A stretch of 64,000 nucleotides of DNA. It comes from Paraburkholderia sp. GTDB taxonomy: Bacteria > Pseudomonadota > Gammaproteobacteria > Burkholderiales > Burkholderiaceae. A program made the translations under genes and the position numbers. Where the stretch lies: assembly GCF_028283785.1 (NCBI RefSeq), contig NZ_JAPWKB010000014.1:248001-312000 (forward strand), read 5' to 3'. Shown here in pieces: positions 33,335 through 42,029 of the stretch. The stretch's first letter is position 1. Each line of letters begins with the position of its first letter. Below the pieces are notes generated by a model. It saw only the letters and a program-made list of their open reading frames with translations, was not told the DNA's origin and did no database searches.

Positions 33335-34225
33335 ATGAGCACCACGGAAAAGTTGAAATCCCTCTTGCAGGCAGGCCGTTTCGTGACGGCGCCTGGCGTG
33401 TTCGACATGTTCTCGGCGCGCGTCGCGGACCGCTTGCCGTTTTCCGCGCTCTATATGACGGGATACGGCGTGTCGGGCTCGTATCTCGGCGTCGCCGATG
33501 CGGGGCTCGTCAGTTACGCGGATATGGTGAGTCGCGCGCGTCAGATCGCGGAGGGCACCGGCAAGCCGCTGATCGCCGATGCGGACACGGGCTTCGGCGG
33601 TCTCATCAACGTTCGTCATACGGTGCGCGGTTACGAAGCGGCCGGTGTCCAAGCCATCCAGATGGAAGATCAGGTGATGCCGAAGAAATGCGGGCATACC
33701 AAAGGGCGCCAGGTCGTGCCGCTGCCGGAGATGCTTAAGAAGATCGAGGTGGCGCTCGAAGCGCGCCGTAGCGACGACATGCTGATCATCGCGCGCACCG
33801 ATGCGCGCACGACTCACGGTCTCGCCGACGCGATCGAGCGCGGCAAGGCGTTTGCGCGCGCGGGCGCGGATATCGTGTTCGTCGAGTCGCCGGAAAGTGC
33901 CGACGAGTTTGAGCGGATCGGCAACGAAATCGCGCCGACCGGTAAATGGCTGCTCGCGAATATGGTGCCGACCGGCCGTTCGCCGGTGATCCCCGCGAAG
34001 TCGCTCGAGAAGTGGGGCTTCAATATCGCGATCTATCCGTCGATCGGCATGGCGGCGGCGACCGCCGCGCTCGATTCCGCCTACCGGCATCTGCTCGAAC
34101 ATGGCGACTCGCTCGAACTCGGTGTGCCGTCGTTCACGATGGATCAGTTGCACGAACTCGTCGGCTTTCCGGACGTGTGGGAATTCGAGGCGCGTCACGC
34201 GCAAACGGAGTCGTCCGCATCATGA
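33335..34225 (+). CDS. Isocitrate lyase/PEP mutase superfamily lyase 1 (dimethylmalate lyase-like)
   Basis: Cytoplasmic carbon-carbon lyase, 296 residues. Metal motif DADTGFGG (82-89) and the catalytic loop KKCGH (117-121, Cys119) are both present, so retro-Claisen lyase activity is likely rather than mutase or phosphonatase. 2,3-Dimethylmalate lyase and methylisocitrate lyase share these features; dimethylmalate would give pyruvate plus propionate. The start at 33335 has CTGGAGA upstream. The neighbouring LeuCD-type hydro-lyase would supply the 2-hydroxy diacid. Overlaps the next gene (ATGA). Exact substrate inferred. Confidence 0.82.
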   Translation: MSTTEKLKSLLQAGRFVTAPGVFDMFSARVADRLPFSALYMTGYGVSGSYLGVADAGLVSYADMVSRARQIAEGTGKPLIADADTGFGGLINVRHTVRGYEAAGVQAIQMEDQVMPKKCGHTKGRQVVPLPEMLKKIEVALEARRSDDMLIIARTDARTTHGLADAIERGKAFARAGADIVFVESPESADEFERIGNEIAPTGKWLLANMVPTGRSPVIPAKSLEKWGFNIAIYPSIGMAAATAALDSAYRHLLEHGDSLELGVPSFTMDQLHELVGFPDVWEFEARHAQTESSAS

Positions 34226-35670
34226 ACACGTTGTTCGATACGCTGTGGGACAGCCACACGATTGCCCATCTCGACGGCGGTGTGGACCTGTTGCAGGTCG
34301 ATCGTCATCTGATGCACGAACTCACTGGCGTCGAGGCGGTGCGCGTGCTGGAGCGGCGCGCGCTGGCGGTCGATAGTCCGCATCTGACGTTCGCGACGCT
34401 CGATCACGTGATCTCGACGCAGCCGGGCCGCCGTGCGGGCGACGCCGACTGGAGCACGGAAATGGTCGACGCGATGCGCGCGCAGATGGCGCACTACGCG
34501 ATCCCGATCTTCGATATCAGCAAACAGGGCAGCGACGGCGATAACGACGGCAATCAGGGCATCGTTCATGTGATCGGGCCTGAGCTCGGCCTGTCGTTGC
34601 CGGGCACGTCGATCGTGTGCGCCGATAGCCATACCTGCACGCACGGCGCGGTCGGTGCGCTGGCGTTCGGCATCGGGTCGACGGAAGTGGTGCATGTGCT
34701 TGCAACGCAAACGATCCGCCAGAAGCGGCCTAAAACGATGCGGGTGCGTTTTCGCGGCCATGTCCGCGACGGCGTCACGGCCAAGGACATGATCCTGTTT
34801 CTGATCGGCCGGTTGGGTGCGGGCGCCGGTACCGGTTACGCGGTCGAATTCGCGGGCGATGCGGTCGAAGCGCTGTCGATGGAAGGGCGTCTGACGCTGT
34901 GCAACCTGAGCATCGAACTCGGTGCGAAGTTCGGCCTCGTCGCGCCGGACGAGACCACCTTCGACTATCTGCGTGGCCGTCGATATGCGCCTGAAGGCGC
35001 GCATTTCGATACGGCGCTGGCGGACTGGCGTCAATTGACAAGCGGCGACGACGCGCAGTTCGACCGCGAAGTGGAGATCGACGCCGCGTCGATCGGCATT
35101 CAGGTGACGTGGGGCACGAGCCCGGAGCACGTGATCGCATTCGACGAAGCCGTGCCCGATCCCGCGATGCTCGACGACGAAGCGCGCCGTGACGCGGTGC
35201 AAGGCGCGATCGATTACATGGGCGTGCATGCCGGTCAGCATCTCGACGAGCTTCAGGTGGACCGGGTGTTTATCGGTTCGTGCACGAACAGCCGGATCGA
35301 GGACTTGCGCGCGGCGGCGCGCGTGGTGGACGGGCATCACGTGGCCGACAGCGTAAAGGCGTGGGTCGTGCCCGGTTCGCTCGGCGTCGCGCGTCAGGCG
35401 GAACAGGAAGGACTCGCGCAGATTTTCCGCGAAGCCGGATTCGAATGGCGCGAGCCGGGCTGCTCGATGTGCGTCGGCGCGAACGGCGATGTGGTTGCGC
35501 CGGGCGAGCGCTGCGTATCGAGCTCCAATCGCAACTTTATCGGCCGGCAAGGGCCCGGCGCGCGGACGCATCTCGCCAGTCCCGCAGTCGCGGCGGCGAG
35601 CGCGCTGGCCGGTCATATTGCCGTGCCGGATGCCGATGCACGCGCTGTCACTCACGGAGCCGCACGATGA
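34222..35670 (+). CDS. Aconitase-family hydro-lyase large subunit (LeuC/DmdA-like)
   Basis: 482-residue large subunit of an isopropylmalate-isomerase-type enzyme. The [4Fe-4S] cysteines are Cys354 (IGSCTNSR) and Cys414/Cys417 (CSMCVG). Other family blocks are CADSHTCTHGAVGALAFGIGSTEV and DKxx-like NDGNQGIVHVIGPE. The first gene after it is the LeuD-type small subunit, overlapping by four bases. No leuB or leuA is nearby and flanking genes are lyases and a transporter, so a catabolic hydratase such as dimethylmaleate hydratase (DmdAB) is more likely than leucine synthesis. Confidence 0.86.
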   Translation: MNTLFDTLWDSHTIAHLDGGVDLLQVDRHLMHELTGVEAVRVLERRALAVDSPHLTFATLDHVISTQPGRRAGDADWSTEMVDAMRAQMAHYAIPIFDISKQGSDGDNDGNQGIVHVIGPELGLSLPGTSIVCADSHTCTHGAVGALAFGIGSTEVVHVLATQTIRQKRPKTMRVRFRGHVRDGVTAKDMILFLIGRLGAGAGTGYAVEFAGDAVEALSMEGRLTLCNLSIELGAKFGLVAPDETTFDYLRGRRYAPEGAHFDTALADWRQLTSGDDAQFDREVEIDAASIGIQVTWGTSPEHVIAFDEAVPDPAMLDDEARRDAVQGAIDYMGVHAGQHLDELQVDRVFIGSCTNSRIEDLRAAARVVDGHHVADSVKAWVVPGSLGVARQAEQEGLAQIFREAGFEWREPGCSMCVGANGDVVAPGERCVSSSNRNFIGRQGPGARTHLASPAVAAASALAGHIAVPDADARAVTHGAAR

Positions 35671-36284
35671 AAGCCGTCACGACCATTCGAGGCGCGGCCG
35701 CGCCGCTGCTGCGCGACAACATCGATACCGACCTGATCATTCGCATCGAGCGCATTTCGCAACTGGTGCGCGGCCAGCTCGGGCCGTATCTGTTCGAGAC
35801 GTTGCGCTATCGCGACGGCGGTCCCGAAAGCGGCGAGCGCGACGACTTCGTGCTGAATCATCCGGTGTTCCGTCACGCGTGCATTCTGCTTGGCGGAAAG
35901 AACTTCGGCTGCGGCAGTTCGCGGGAAATGGCGGTATGGGCGCTCGAAGAAGCGGGCATCCGTTGCGTGATCGCGCCGTCGTTCGGCGATATTTTCTACA
36001 GCAACTGTCTGCAAAACGGCTTGCTGCCGGTGCGGATCGATGCGGACGCCGTGCATCGGATCGGGTTGGCGGCGGCGGACGGCTCCGACATCGACGTGGA
36101 TCTGCGCAAGCTGGAAATTCGTGCGCCGTATCTCGACACGATCCGCTTCACGTTCGATGCCGCGCAGCAACAGGCGCTGCTCGACGGCCTCGACGAAATC
36201 GACCAGACCTTGCGGCTCACGTCGTCGATCGAGCGATTCCGTTCGGCCGACCGCGATGCGCGCAGCTGGGCGTATCTGCGATGA
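35667..36284 (+). CDS. Aconitase-family hydro-lyase small subunit (LeuD/DmdB-like)
   Basis: 205-residue swivel-domain subunit. Family blocks: DNIDTDLIIRIERI, FETLRYRDGG, GGKNFGCGSSREMAVWALEEAGIRCVIAPSFGDIFYSNCLQNGLLPV. The substrate-recognition loop after NIDTDLII reads RIERISQLVRGQLGPYLF and differs from biosynthetic LeuD. Starts in the last codons of the large subunit gene (ATGA). Forms the heterodimer with the 34222 product. Confidence 0.87.
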   Translation: MKAVTTIRGAAAPLLRDNIDTDLIIRIERISQLVRGQLGPYLFETLRYRDGGPESGERDDFVLNHPVFRHACILLGGKNFGCGSSREMAVWALEEAGIRCVIAPSFGDIFYSNCLQNGLLPVRIDADAVHRIGLAAADGSDIDVDLRKLEIRAPYLDTIRFTFDAAQQQALLDGLDEIDQTLRLTSSIERFRSADRDARSWAYLR

Positions 36285-36333
36285 CGACGGCCGCCCCGGA
36301 CTTCAGATTACCGACCTACGAAGGAGAATCATC

Positions 36334-37218
36334 TTGACCCGCTCCGCACGATTCCGCGAATTATTCAAATCGCCGCCGTTCGTCGTTCTCGGCGCGCACG
36401 ACGCGCTGACCGCGATGCTGGCCGAGCAGGCCGGCGCGAAAGCCATCTTCGTCAGCGGCTTTGCCGCGTCGGCGATACTCGCCGGCCAGGCGGATATCGG
36501 CGTGTTGTCGCAGACGGAAATGTTCGAGCATATCCGCCGGATCGCGCGCGTGACGAGCGTGCCGATTTTCGCGGACGCGGACACCGGCTACGGCGGCATT
36601 CTCGACGTGCAGCGCACGATGCGTCTGTGGGAAGAAGCGGGGGCGTCGGCGCTGCATCTGGAAGACCAGGCGGTGCCGAAAAAATGCGGCCACTTCGCGG
36701 GCAAGCAGTTGATATCGACCGGCGAGATGTGCCAGAAGTTGCGGGCGATGCTCGCCGCGCGCACCGATCCGGACTTCTTTATCGTCGCACGCACCGACGC
36801 GATCGCCGTCACCGGCATCGACGATGCGGTCGCGCGGTTGACGGCCTACGCGGAAGCGGGCGCGGACGGACTCTACGCGGATGCGCCGGAAAGTATCGAG
36901 CATCTGCAGATCCTGTCGGAGCGCCTGAAGCCGCTCGGCAAGCCGCTGCTGTTCAATATGGCGCGCACCGGCAAGAGCCCGGTCGTGACGCTGGAGGCGA
37001 TCCACGCGCTTGGATTCGACTTCACGCTCGCGCCGATCGAATCGATGCTCGCGATGCACAAGGCCGTCAAGGAAACGATGGAAACCTTCCTGCGCGAGGG
37101 CACGACGGATGCGATCGCCGACCGGCTGACCACCTTCGGCGAGTTCAACCGCTTCGTCGGACTCGACAAGGCGGTCGAAGAGGAAAAGCGCTACGCGATC
37201 GATTTCCCCGCCGCCTGA
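36334..37218 (+). CDS. Isocitrate lyase/PEP mutase superfamily lyase 2
   Basis: 294-residue second lyase with DADTGYGG and KKCGH (Cys118), moderately similar to the first lyase. Start is TTG at 36334, fixed by the strong ribosome site AAGGAG at 36321-36326 and by the family N-terminus (RFRELFKSPPFVVLGAHDALTAMLAEQAG). Last gene of the operon. Two lyases could handle the two diastereomers or two different chain lengths of the hydroxy diacid, or one could be an oxaloacetate decarboxylase-like paralogue. Confidence 0.8.
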   Translation: MTRSARFRELFKSPPFVVLGAHDALTAMLAEQAGAKAIFVSGFAASAILAGQADIGVLSQTEMFEHIRRIARVTSVPIFADADTGYGGILDVQRTMRLWEEAGASALHLEDQAVPKKCGHFAGKQLISTGEMCQKLRAMLAARTDPDFFIVARTDAIAVTGIDDAVARLTAYAEAGADGLYADAPESIEHLQILSERLKPLGKPLLFNMARTGKSPVVTLEAIHALGFDFTLAPIESMLAMHKAVKETMETFLREGTTDAIADRLTTFGEFNRFVGLDKAVEEEKRYAIDFPAA

Positions 37219-37258
37219 GCGGGTGTGGCGGGTGTCGCGGGCTTTGGCGGCGCAAGGG

Positions 37259-38713
37259 TCACGGTGTCGCGTCGGAGGTCGTGGCGACGCCCGCAGCGGC
37301 TGCTTCGCCCTTGCTCGCGTCGTGCAACGCATCGCTCGACCAGCCGCCGCCCAGATCGCCGATCAACGTCGCGGCATCCACCAGTTGCTGTTCCTGCACG
37401 CTCAACGCGGTCTGTTCGGTCGACAGGCGCGTGACTTGCGCCGTGGCGACCGTCGTGTAATCGACCGTGCCCGCCTGGTATTCGTTGAACGCGATTTCGA
37501 CGCCGTGCGCCGAATCGTGCAACGCGGTTTGCAGCACGTCCGACTGTTCGCCGAGAATGCGCAAGCCGGACAGATCGTTTTCGACGCCTTCGAACGCGCT
37601 CAGGACCGTACCGCGATAACTCGCGACAGCCGCGCGATACCCCGCTTTCGCGGCGCTCACGTTGCCGCTGCGCTCGCCGCCGTCGAACAGCGTTTCCGTC
37701 GCGGAACCGCCGAGCGACCACACGTAGTTCGCGGCATGCAGCAAGCCCGACAACGGCGATTGCGTGAGACCGTCGAGCGCCGATAGCGAGACAGTCGGGT
37801 AATACGCGGCGACCGCCACGCCGATCGCGGCGTTTTGCGCCGCCACCAGCCGCTCTGCGTAAGCGATATCCGGTCTGCGCTGCAACAATGTGGACGGCAC
37901 GCCGACCGGCACCGACGGCAGCGTCGGCATGGTGCCGCTGTGCGGAATGTCGAGGTCTTCGGGGTTCTTGCCGACCAGCACCGCAATTGCGTGTGCATAT
38001 TGCGCGCGCGATACGCCCAGCGCGATCAGGCTCGAACGCGCGGTGTCGAGTTGCGTGCGCGCGGTGATCAGGTCGGATGGCGCGACCGTGCCGAACCGGT
38101 CCTGATCGGCGATCACGTTCAGATAGCGCTGATAGGCATCCACCGTTTGTTGCAGCAGATCGATATTGGCATCGGTCGCGCGCAGTTCGATGATCGCGGT
38201 CGCGAGCGCAATCTGTTCCGACAGCGTCGCGTTCGCGAGTGTCGCTTCGCTGGCCTGCGCGGTCGCGGCGCTCTCTTCGACGGTGCGGCGCACCTGGCCC
38301 CACAGATCCGGCGCCCAGCTGACGTTGCCTTCGAGCGAGCCCGAGTTGGCAATCTGGCCCGACGCGCGCTGCTTCGTCGCGGAGCCGGTCACGCCTAGCG
38401 TCGGAAAGAGCCCGGCGCGCGCGACCTTGACTTCGGCCAGTGCCTGTTCATAGTTCGCATAGTCTTCACGAACAGTCTGGTTCGACACCGTCACCATCGG
38501 TTCCAGCGTGTTCATCAACGGATCGTCGAAGCCGGTCCACCAATCGCCTTTGGGTTTGTCGGCGGCGGGTTCGGCGAGGGTCCAGCCGGGCAGTTCGCTA
38601 TACGCGGGCGGCACGTCCACATGCGGCCGCTGATAATCCGGGCCGACCGTGCATGCCGCGAGCAACAGCAGCACGGCGGCAGTCGAAGGGGTGCGAAGAC
38701 GAGTGATATTCAT
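37259..38713 (-). CDS. RND efflux outer-membrane factor (NodT family lipoprotein)
   Basis: 484-residue TolC-like outer-membrane channel. Lipobox LLAAC at residues ~17-21 predicts lipidation after signal peptide cleavage. Body shows the duplicated OEP repeats (NYEQALAEVKVARAGLFPTLGVTGSATKQ and AAYYPTVSLSALDG) and coiled-coil helices. The last ~35 residues are Ala/Ser-rich. It follows the second pump gene by seven bases and completes the tripartite system. Confidence 0.9.
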   Translation of the reverse strand: MNITRLRTPSTAAVLLLLAACTVGPDYQRPHVDVPPAYSELPGWTLAEPAADKPKGDWWTGFDDPLMNTLEPMVTVSNQTVREDYANYEQALAEVKVARAGLFPTLGVTGSATKQRASGQIANSGSLEGNVSWAPDLWGQVRRTVEESAATAQASEATLANATLSEQIALATAIIELRATDANIDLLQQTVDAYQRYLNVIADQDRFGTVAPSDLITARTQLDTARSSLIALGVSRAQYAHAIAVLVGKNPEDLDIPHSGTMPTLPSVPVGVPSTLLQRRPDIAYAERLVAAQNAAIGVAVAAYYPTVSLSALDGLTQSPLSGLLHAANYVWSLGGSATETLFDGGERSGNVSAAKAGYRAAVASYRGTVLSAFEGVENDLSGLRILGEQSDVLQTALHDSAHGVEIAFNEYQAGTVDYTTVATAQVTRLSTEQTALSVQEQQLVDAATLIGDLGGGWSSDALHDASKGEAAAAGVATTSDATP

Positions 38714-38720
38714 GCTGTGT

Positions 38721-41700
38721 TCATGCTTCCGAATTCGGTTGACGGAGCCACGGCAAGCGGGTGGACCATCCGGCGAGCTTGTAGCGCAAGCGGTCGAGAT
38801 ACAGATAGATCACGGGCGTCGTGTAGAGCGTGAACACCTGGCTCAGGATCAGTCCGCCCATGACCGTAATGCCGAGCGGCTGACGCAGCGACGCGCCCTG
38901 GCCGATGCCGATCGCGAGCGGCACCGCGCCGAGCACGGCCGCAGCGGTCGTCATCAGGATGGGGCGCAGGCGCACCACGGCGGCCGCGTGAATCGCGTCG
39001 CGCGCGGCCATGCCTTCGTTGCGCTGCAACTGGATCGCGACATCGACCATCATGATTCCGTTTTTCTTGACGATGCCGATCAGCAGGATCACGCCGATCA
39101 TCGCGATGACCGAAAACGGCGTGCCGAAGATCAGCAGCGCAAGCGTCGCGCCGATCCCCGCCGACGGCAGCGTCGAGAGAATCGTCAACGGGTGGATCGC
39201 GCTTTCGTACAACACGCCCAGCACGATATAGACGACGGCGAGCGCGGCGATAATCAGCAGCGGCACCGTTCCCATCGATTGCGCATAGGCCTGCGCCGCA
39301 CCCGCGAACGCGCCGTGAATGCTGGCAGGCATACCGATCTCGCGCGCCACGCTGTCGATGGTTGCGCCAGCCTCGCTCAGCGAACCGCCGGCGGGCAGGT
39401 TGAACGAGATCGTCGCGGCGACGAGTCCGCTCTGATGGTTTACCTGGGTTGCGGTATGGCTGTTCCGGTAGTGCGCGAGCACCGGCAACGGCACCATCGT
39501 TTCCGCGGACGTACTGTCCGCGCTGCCGGTCGAACTGCCGCCCTTGCTGTTGGAAATACTGTTGGTGGTCGCATTCGACTGCGCGTTCGAATTCAGCGAA
39601 CTGGTGCTCGACGAACTCGTGGTCGTGCTGACCGCGCTGGTCGCCGTCACGCCGGTGACGGTCGTGCCGGGCATCTGCGTGCCCGCCGTGCCGGTCGAAT
39701 TGCCTGCGGCCGTGCTCAGGAACAGGCGGTCGAGCATCTGCGGGTACTGCCAGTATTGCGGCGCGACTTCCATCACGACGAAGTACTGGTTCAGCGGGTT
39801 GTAGATCGTCGATACCGCGCGCTGACCGAATGCGTCGTACAGCACGCTGTCGATCTGGTTCGGCGCGAAGCCGTAACGCGCGGCCGTTGCGCGGTCGATG
39901 CTCACGTAGGTCTGCAAGCCGTTCTGCTGAAGATCGGAATTCACGTCGAGCATCTTGCCGCGCTGCTTGTTCAGCGCGGCAACCAGCTTCGGCGTCCACG
40001 CGAACAGCGCGGCGGAATCGTCGCTGGTCAACGTGTACTGATACTCGGCCGCGGATTGCCGTCCGCCGATTCTCAGATCCTGTTGCGCCTGCAGAAACAA
40101 GCGCGCGCCCGACACGCGGTTCAGCTTAGGTCGCAAGCGGTTGACGACTTCCGTCGCGCTGACGTGACGCTCGGCGAGCGGCTTCAGTTCGATGAAGACG
40201 TTGGCCGTATTCAACGCGCGTCCGCCGGTGAATCCCGCGACCGATTCGACCGCCGGGTCTTCCTTGACGATCGCCTGCAACTGCGCGAGTTTCTTTTCCA
40301 TCGCGGTAAACGAAATGCTTTGATCCGCGATGATCTGTCCCATCAGGATGCCGTTGTCCTGTTCCGGGAAAAACGTGGACGGTAGCAGCTTGAACAGAAA
40401 CACGTTAGCGACCAGCAAGCCGACCAGCAGCACGATCACCAGCAACGCGTGATCGAGCACCAGCGTCAGCGAGCGCGCATACGCCCCTTTGATGCGGTCG
40501 AATTGCGCTTCGATCCAGCGCGCCCAGCGTGCCTGCGAATGCCCGCCGTCCTGTCGCGTCAGCACGTACGCGCACATTGCGGGCGTGACCGTCAACGAGA
40601 CCAGCAGCGAGATCAGGATCGCGATGGAGAGCGTGACCGCGAACTCGTGAAACAGCATCCCGACGATGCCCGGCATCAGCAGAATGGGCAAAAACACCGC
40701 GATCAGCGACAGGCTCATCGAGATCACCGTGAACGCGACTTCGCCGCTGCCGCGCATCGCCGCTTCGTAAGGGCTGAGTCCCTGCTCGTGATAGCGCACG
40801 ATGTTTTCGAGCACGACGACCGCGTCGTCGACGACGAAGCCGGTGCCGATGGTCAAGGCCATCAACGACAGGTTGTCGATGCTATAGCCGAGCAGATACA
40901 TCGGCCCGAACGCCCCGACGATGGACAGCGGTAACGCGACGGCCGGAATCAGCGTGGCGCGCGGCGATTGCAGGAACACGAACACCACCGCGACCACCAG
41001 CAGCACCGCGATCAGCAGCGTGCGTTCGGTATCGCCGACCGACGCCCGCACCGATTGCGAGCGGTCCAGCGCGACTTTCACGTGGACGCTGGCGGGCAGT
41101 GTCGCTTCGATCGACGGCAGGATATTGCGGACCTGCGACACGGTCTGGATCACGTTGCTGCCGGGCATCGGAAACACGACCACCAGAATCGCCGATTTGC
41201 CGTTATACAGGCCCGCGTTGCGAATGTTCTCGTTCGAATCGACCACCTCGGCGACGTCGCGCAGCATGACCGGCGCGCCGCTGCGATAGGCGACCACCAG
41301 ATCGCGATACGGCGCGGCCTTGGTGATCTGGTCGTTCGACACCACGACGTAACGCTGATCGCCCTGATCGAGGTGACCTTTCGCGCTGTCGGCGTTCGCG
41401 GCGCTGATCGCGGCGCGCACGTCTTCGAGACCGATGCCGTAACTGGTCAGCTTGCCCGGCTGCAACTCGACCCGCACCGACGGCAATGCGCCGCCGCCGA
41501 GCGTGATCGCGCCGACGCCCTTGATCTGCGAAAGCTGCTGCTGGATCACGGAGTCTGCGGAATCGTAGAGTTGCGCCTTGGTCAACGTGTCCGACGTCAG
41601 CGCAAGCACCATCACCGGTGAGTCGGCCGGGTTGTACTGGCGATAGCTCGGATTGCTGCGCAAGGTGGTCGGCAGATCGGCGCGCGCGGCCTGGATCGCC

Positions 41701-42029
41701 GCTTCGACATCGCGCGCCGCGCCGTTGATATCGCGATTCAGCCCGAATTGCACCACGATCATCGACGAACCGGCGTAGCTGATCGACGTCAGTTCGTTGA
41801 CGTCGGCGATCGTGCCGAGCCGTCGTTCGAGTGGCTCGGCCACCGTGGACGCCATGATGTCCGGACTCGCGCCCGCCATCGTCGCCTGCACGACGATCAC
41901 CGGGAACGCGATGTTCGGCAACGGCGCGACCGGCAAACGGAAATACGCGAGCACCCCGGCGATCGCAATCGCGATCGCCATCAGCGTGGTGGCCACCGGC
42001 CGCCGGATGAAGAGCGCCGGGATGTTCAC
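38721..42029 (-). CDS. RND multidrug efflux permease (MdtC/MuxC-like) with Ser/Thr-rich insert
   Basis: 1102-residue inner-membrane proton antiporter subunit with twelve membrane helices; proton-relay aspartates in TGFVVDDAVVVLENIVRY. Family length is ~1030; the excess is a Ser/Thr/Asn-rich insertion at residues ~773-842 in the periplasmic docking domain (between LDRLFLSTAAG and MVPLPVLAHYR). The start is GTG at 42029, overlapping the stop of the upstream pump gene (GTGA). MdtBC-type pumps work as B2C heterotrimers. Confidence 0.9.
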   Translation of the reverse strand: MNIPALFIRRPVATTLMAIAIAIAGVLAYFRLPVAPLPNIAFPVIVVQATMAGASPDIMASTVAEPLERRLGTIADVNELTSISYAGSSMIVVQFGLNRDINGAARDVEAAIQAARADLPTTLRSNPSYRQYNPADSPVMVLALTSDTLTKAQLYDSADSVIQQQLSQIKGVGAITLGGGALPSVRVELQPGKLTSYGIGLEDVRAAISAANADSAKGHLDQGDQRYVVVSNDQITKAAPYRDLVVAYRSGAPVMLRDVAEVVDSNENIRNAGLYNGKSAILVVVFPMPGSNVIQTVSQVRNILPSIEATLPASVHVKVALDRSQSVRASVGDTERTLLIAVLLVVAVVFVFLQSPRATLIPAVALPLSIVGAFGPMYLLGYSIDNLSLMALTIGTGFVVDDAVVVLENIVRYHEQGLSPYEAAMRGSGEVAFTVISMSLSLIAVFLPILLMPGIVGMLFHEFAVTLSIAILISLLVSLTVTPAMCAYVLTRQDGGHSQARWARWIEAQFDRIKGAYARSLTLVLDHALLVIVLLVGLLVANVFLFKLLPSTFFPEQDNGILMGQIIADQSISFTAMEKKLAQLQAIVKEDPAVESVAGFTGGRALNTANVFIELKPLAERHVSATEVVNRLRPKLNRVSGARLFLQAQQDLRIGGRQSAAEYQYTLTSDDSAALFAWTPKLVAALNKQRGKMLDVNSDLQQNGLQTYVSIDRATAARYGFAPNQIDSVLYDAFGQRAVSTIYNPLNQYFVVMEVAPQYWQYPQMLDRLFLSTAAGNSTGTAGTQMPGTTVTGVTATSAVSTTTSSSSTSSLNSNAQSNATTNSISNSKGGSSTGSADSTSAETMVPLPVLAHYRNSHTATQVNHQSGLVAATISFNLPAGGSLSEAGATIDSVAREIGMPASIHGAFAGAAQAYAQSMGTVPLLIIAALAVVYIVLGVLYESAIHPLTILSTLPSAGIGATLALLIFGTPFSVIAMIGVILLIGIVKKNGIMMVDVAIQLQRNEGMAARDAIHAAAVVRLRPILMTTAAAVLGAVPLAIGIGQGASLRQPLGITVMGGLILSQVFTLYTTPVIYLYLDRLRYKLAGWSTRLPWLRQPNSEA

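Noticed and set aside
34195..35655. 486-residue ORF antisense to the LeuC-like gene
   Set aside because: Composition is a mirror of the real gene; no motifs or ribosome site.
34222..36284. Leucine biosynthesis leuCD
   Set aside because: No leuA or leuB nearby; context is a transporter and two lyases under a GntR site, favouring a catabolic hydratase.
38649..40385. 578-residue plus-strand ORF opposite the MdtC-like gene
   Set aside because: Arg/His/Gln-rich shadow of the RND gene.
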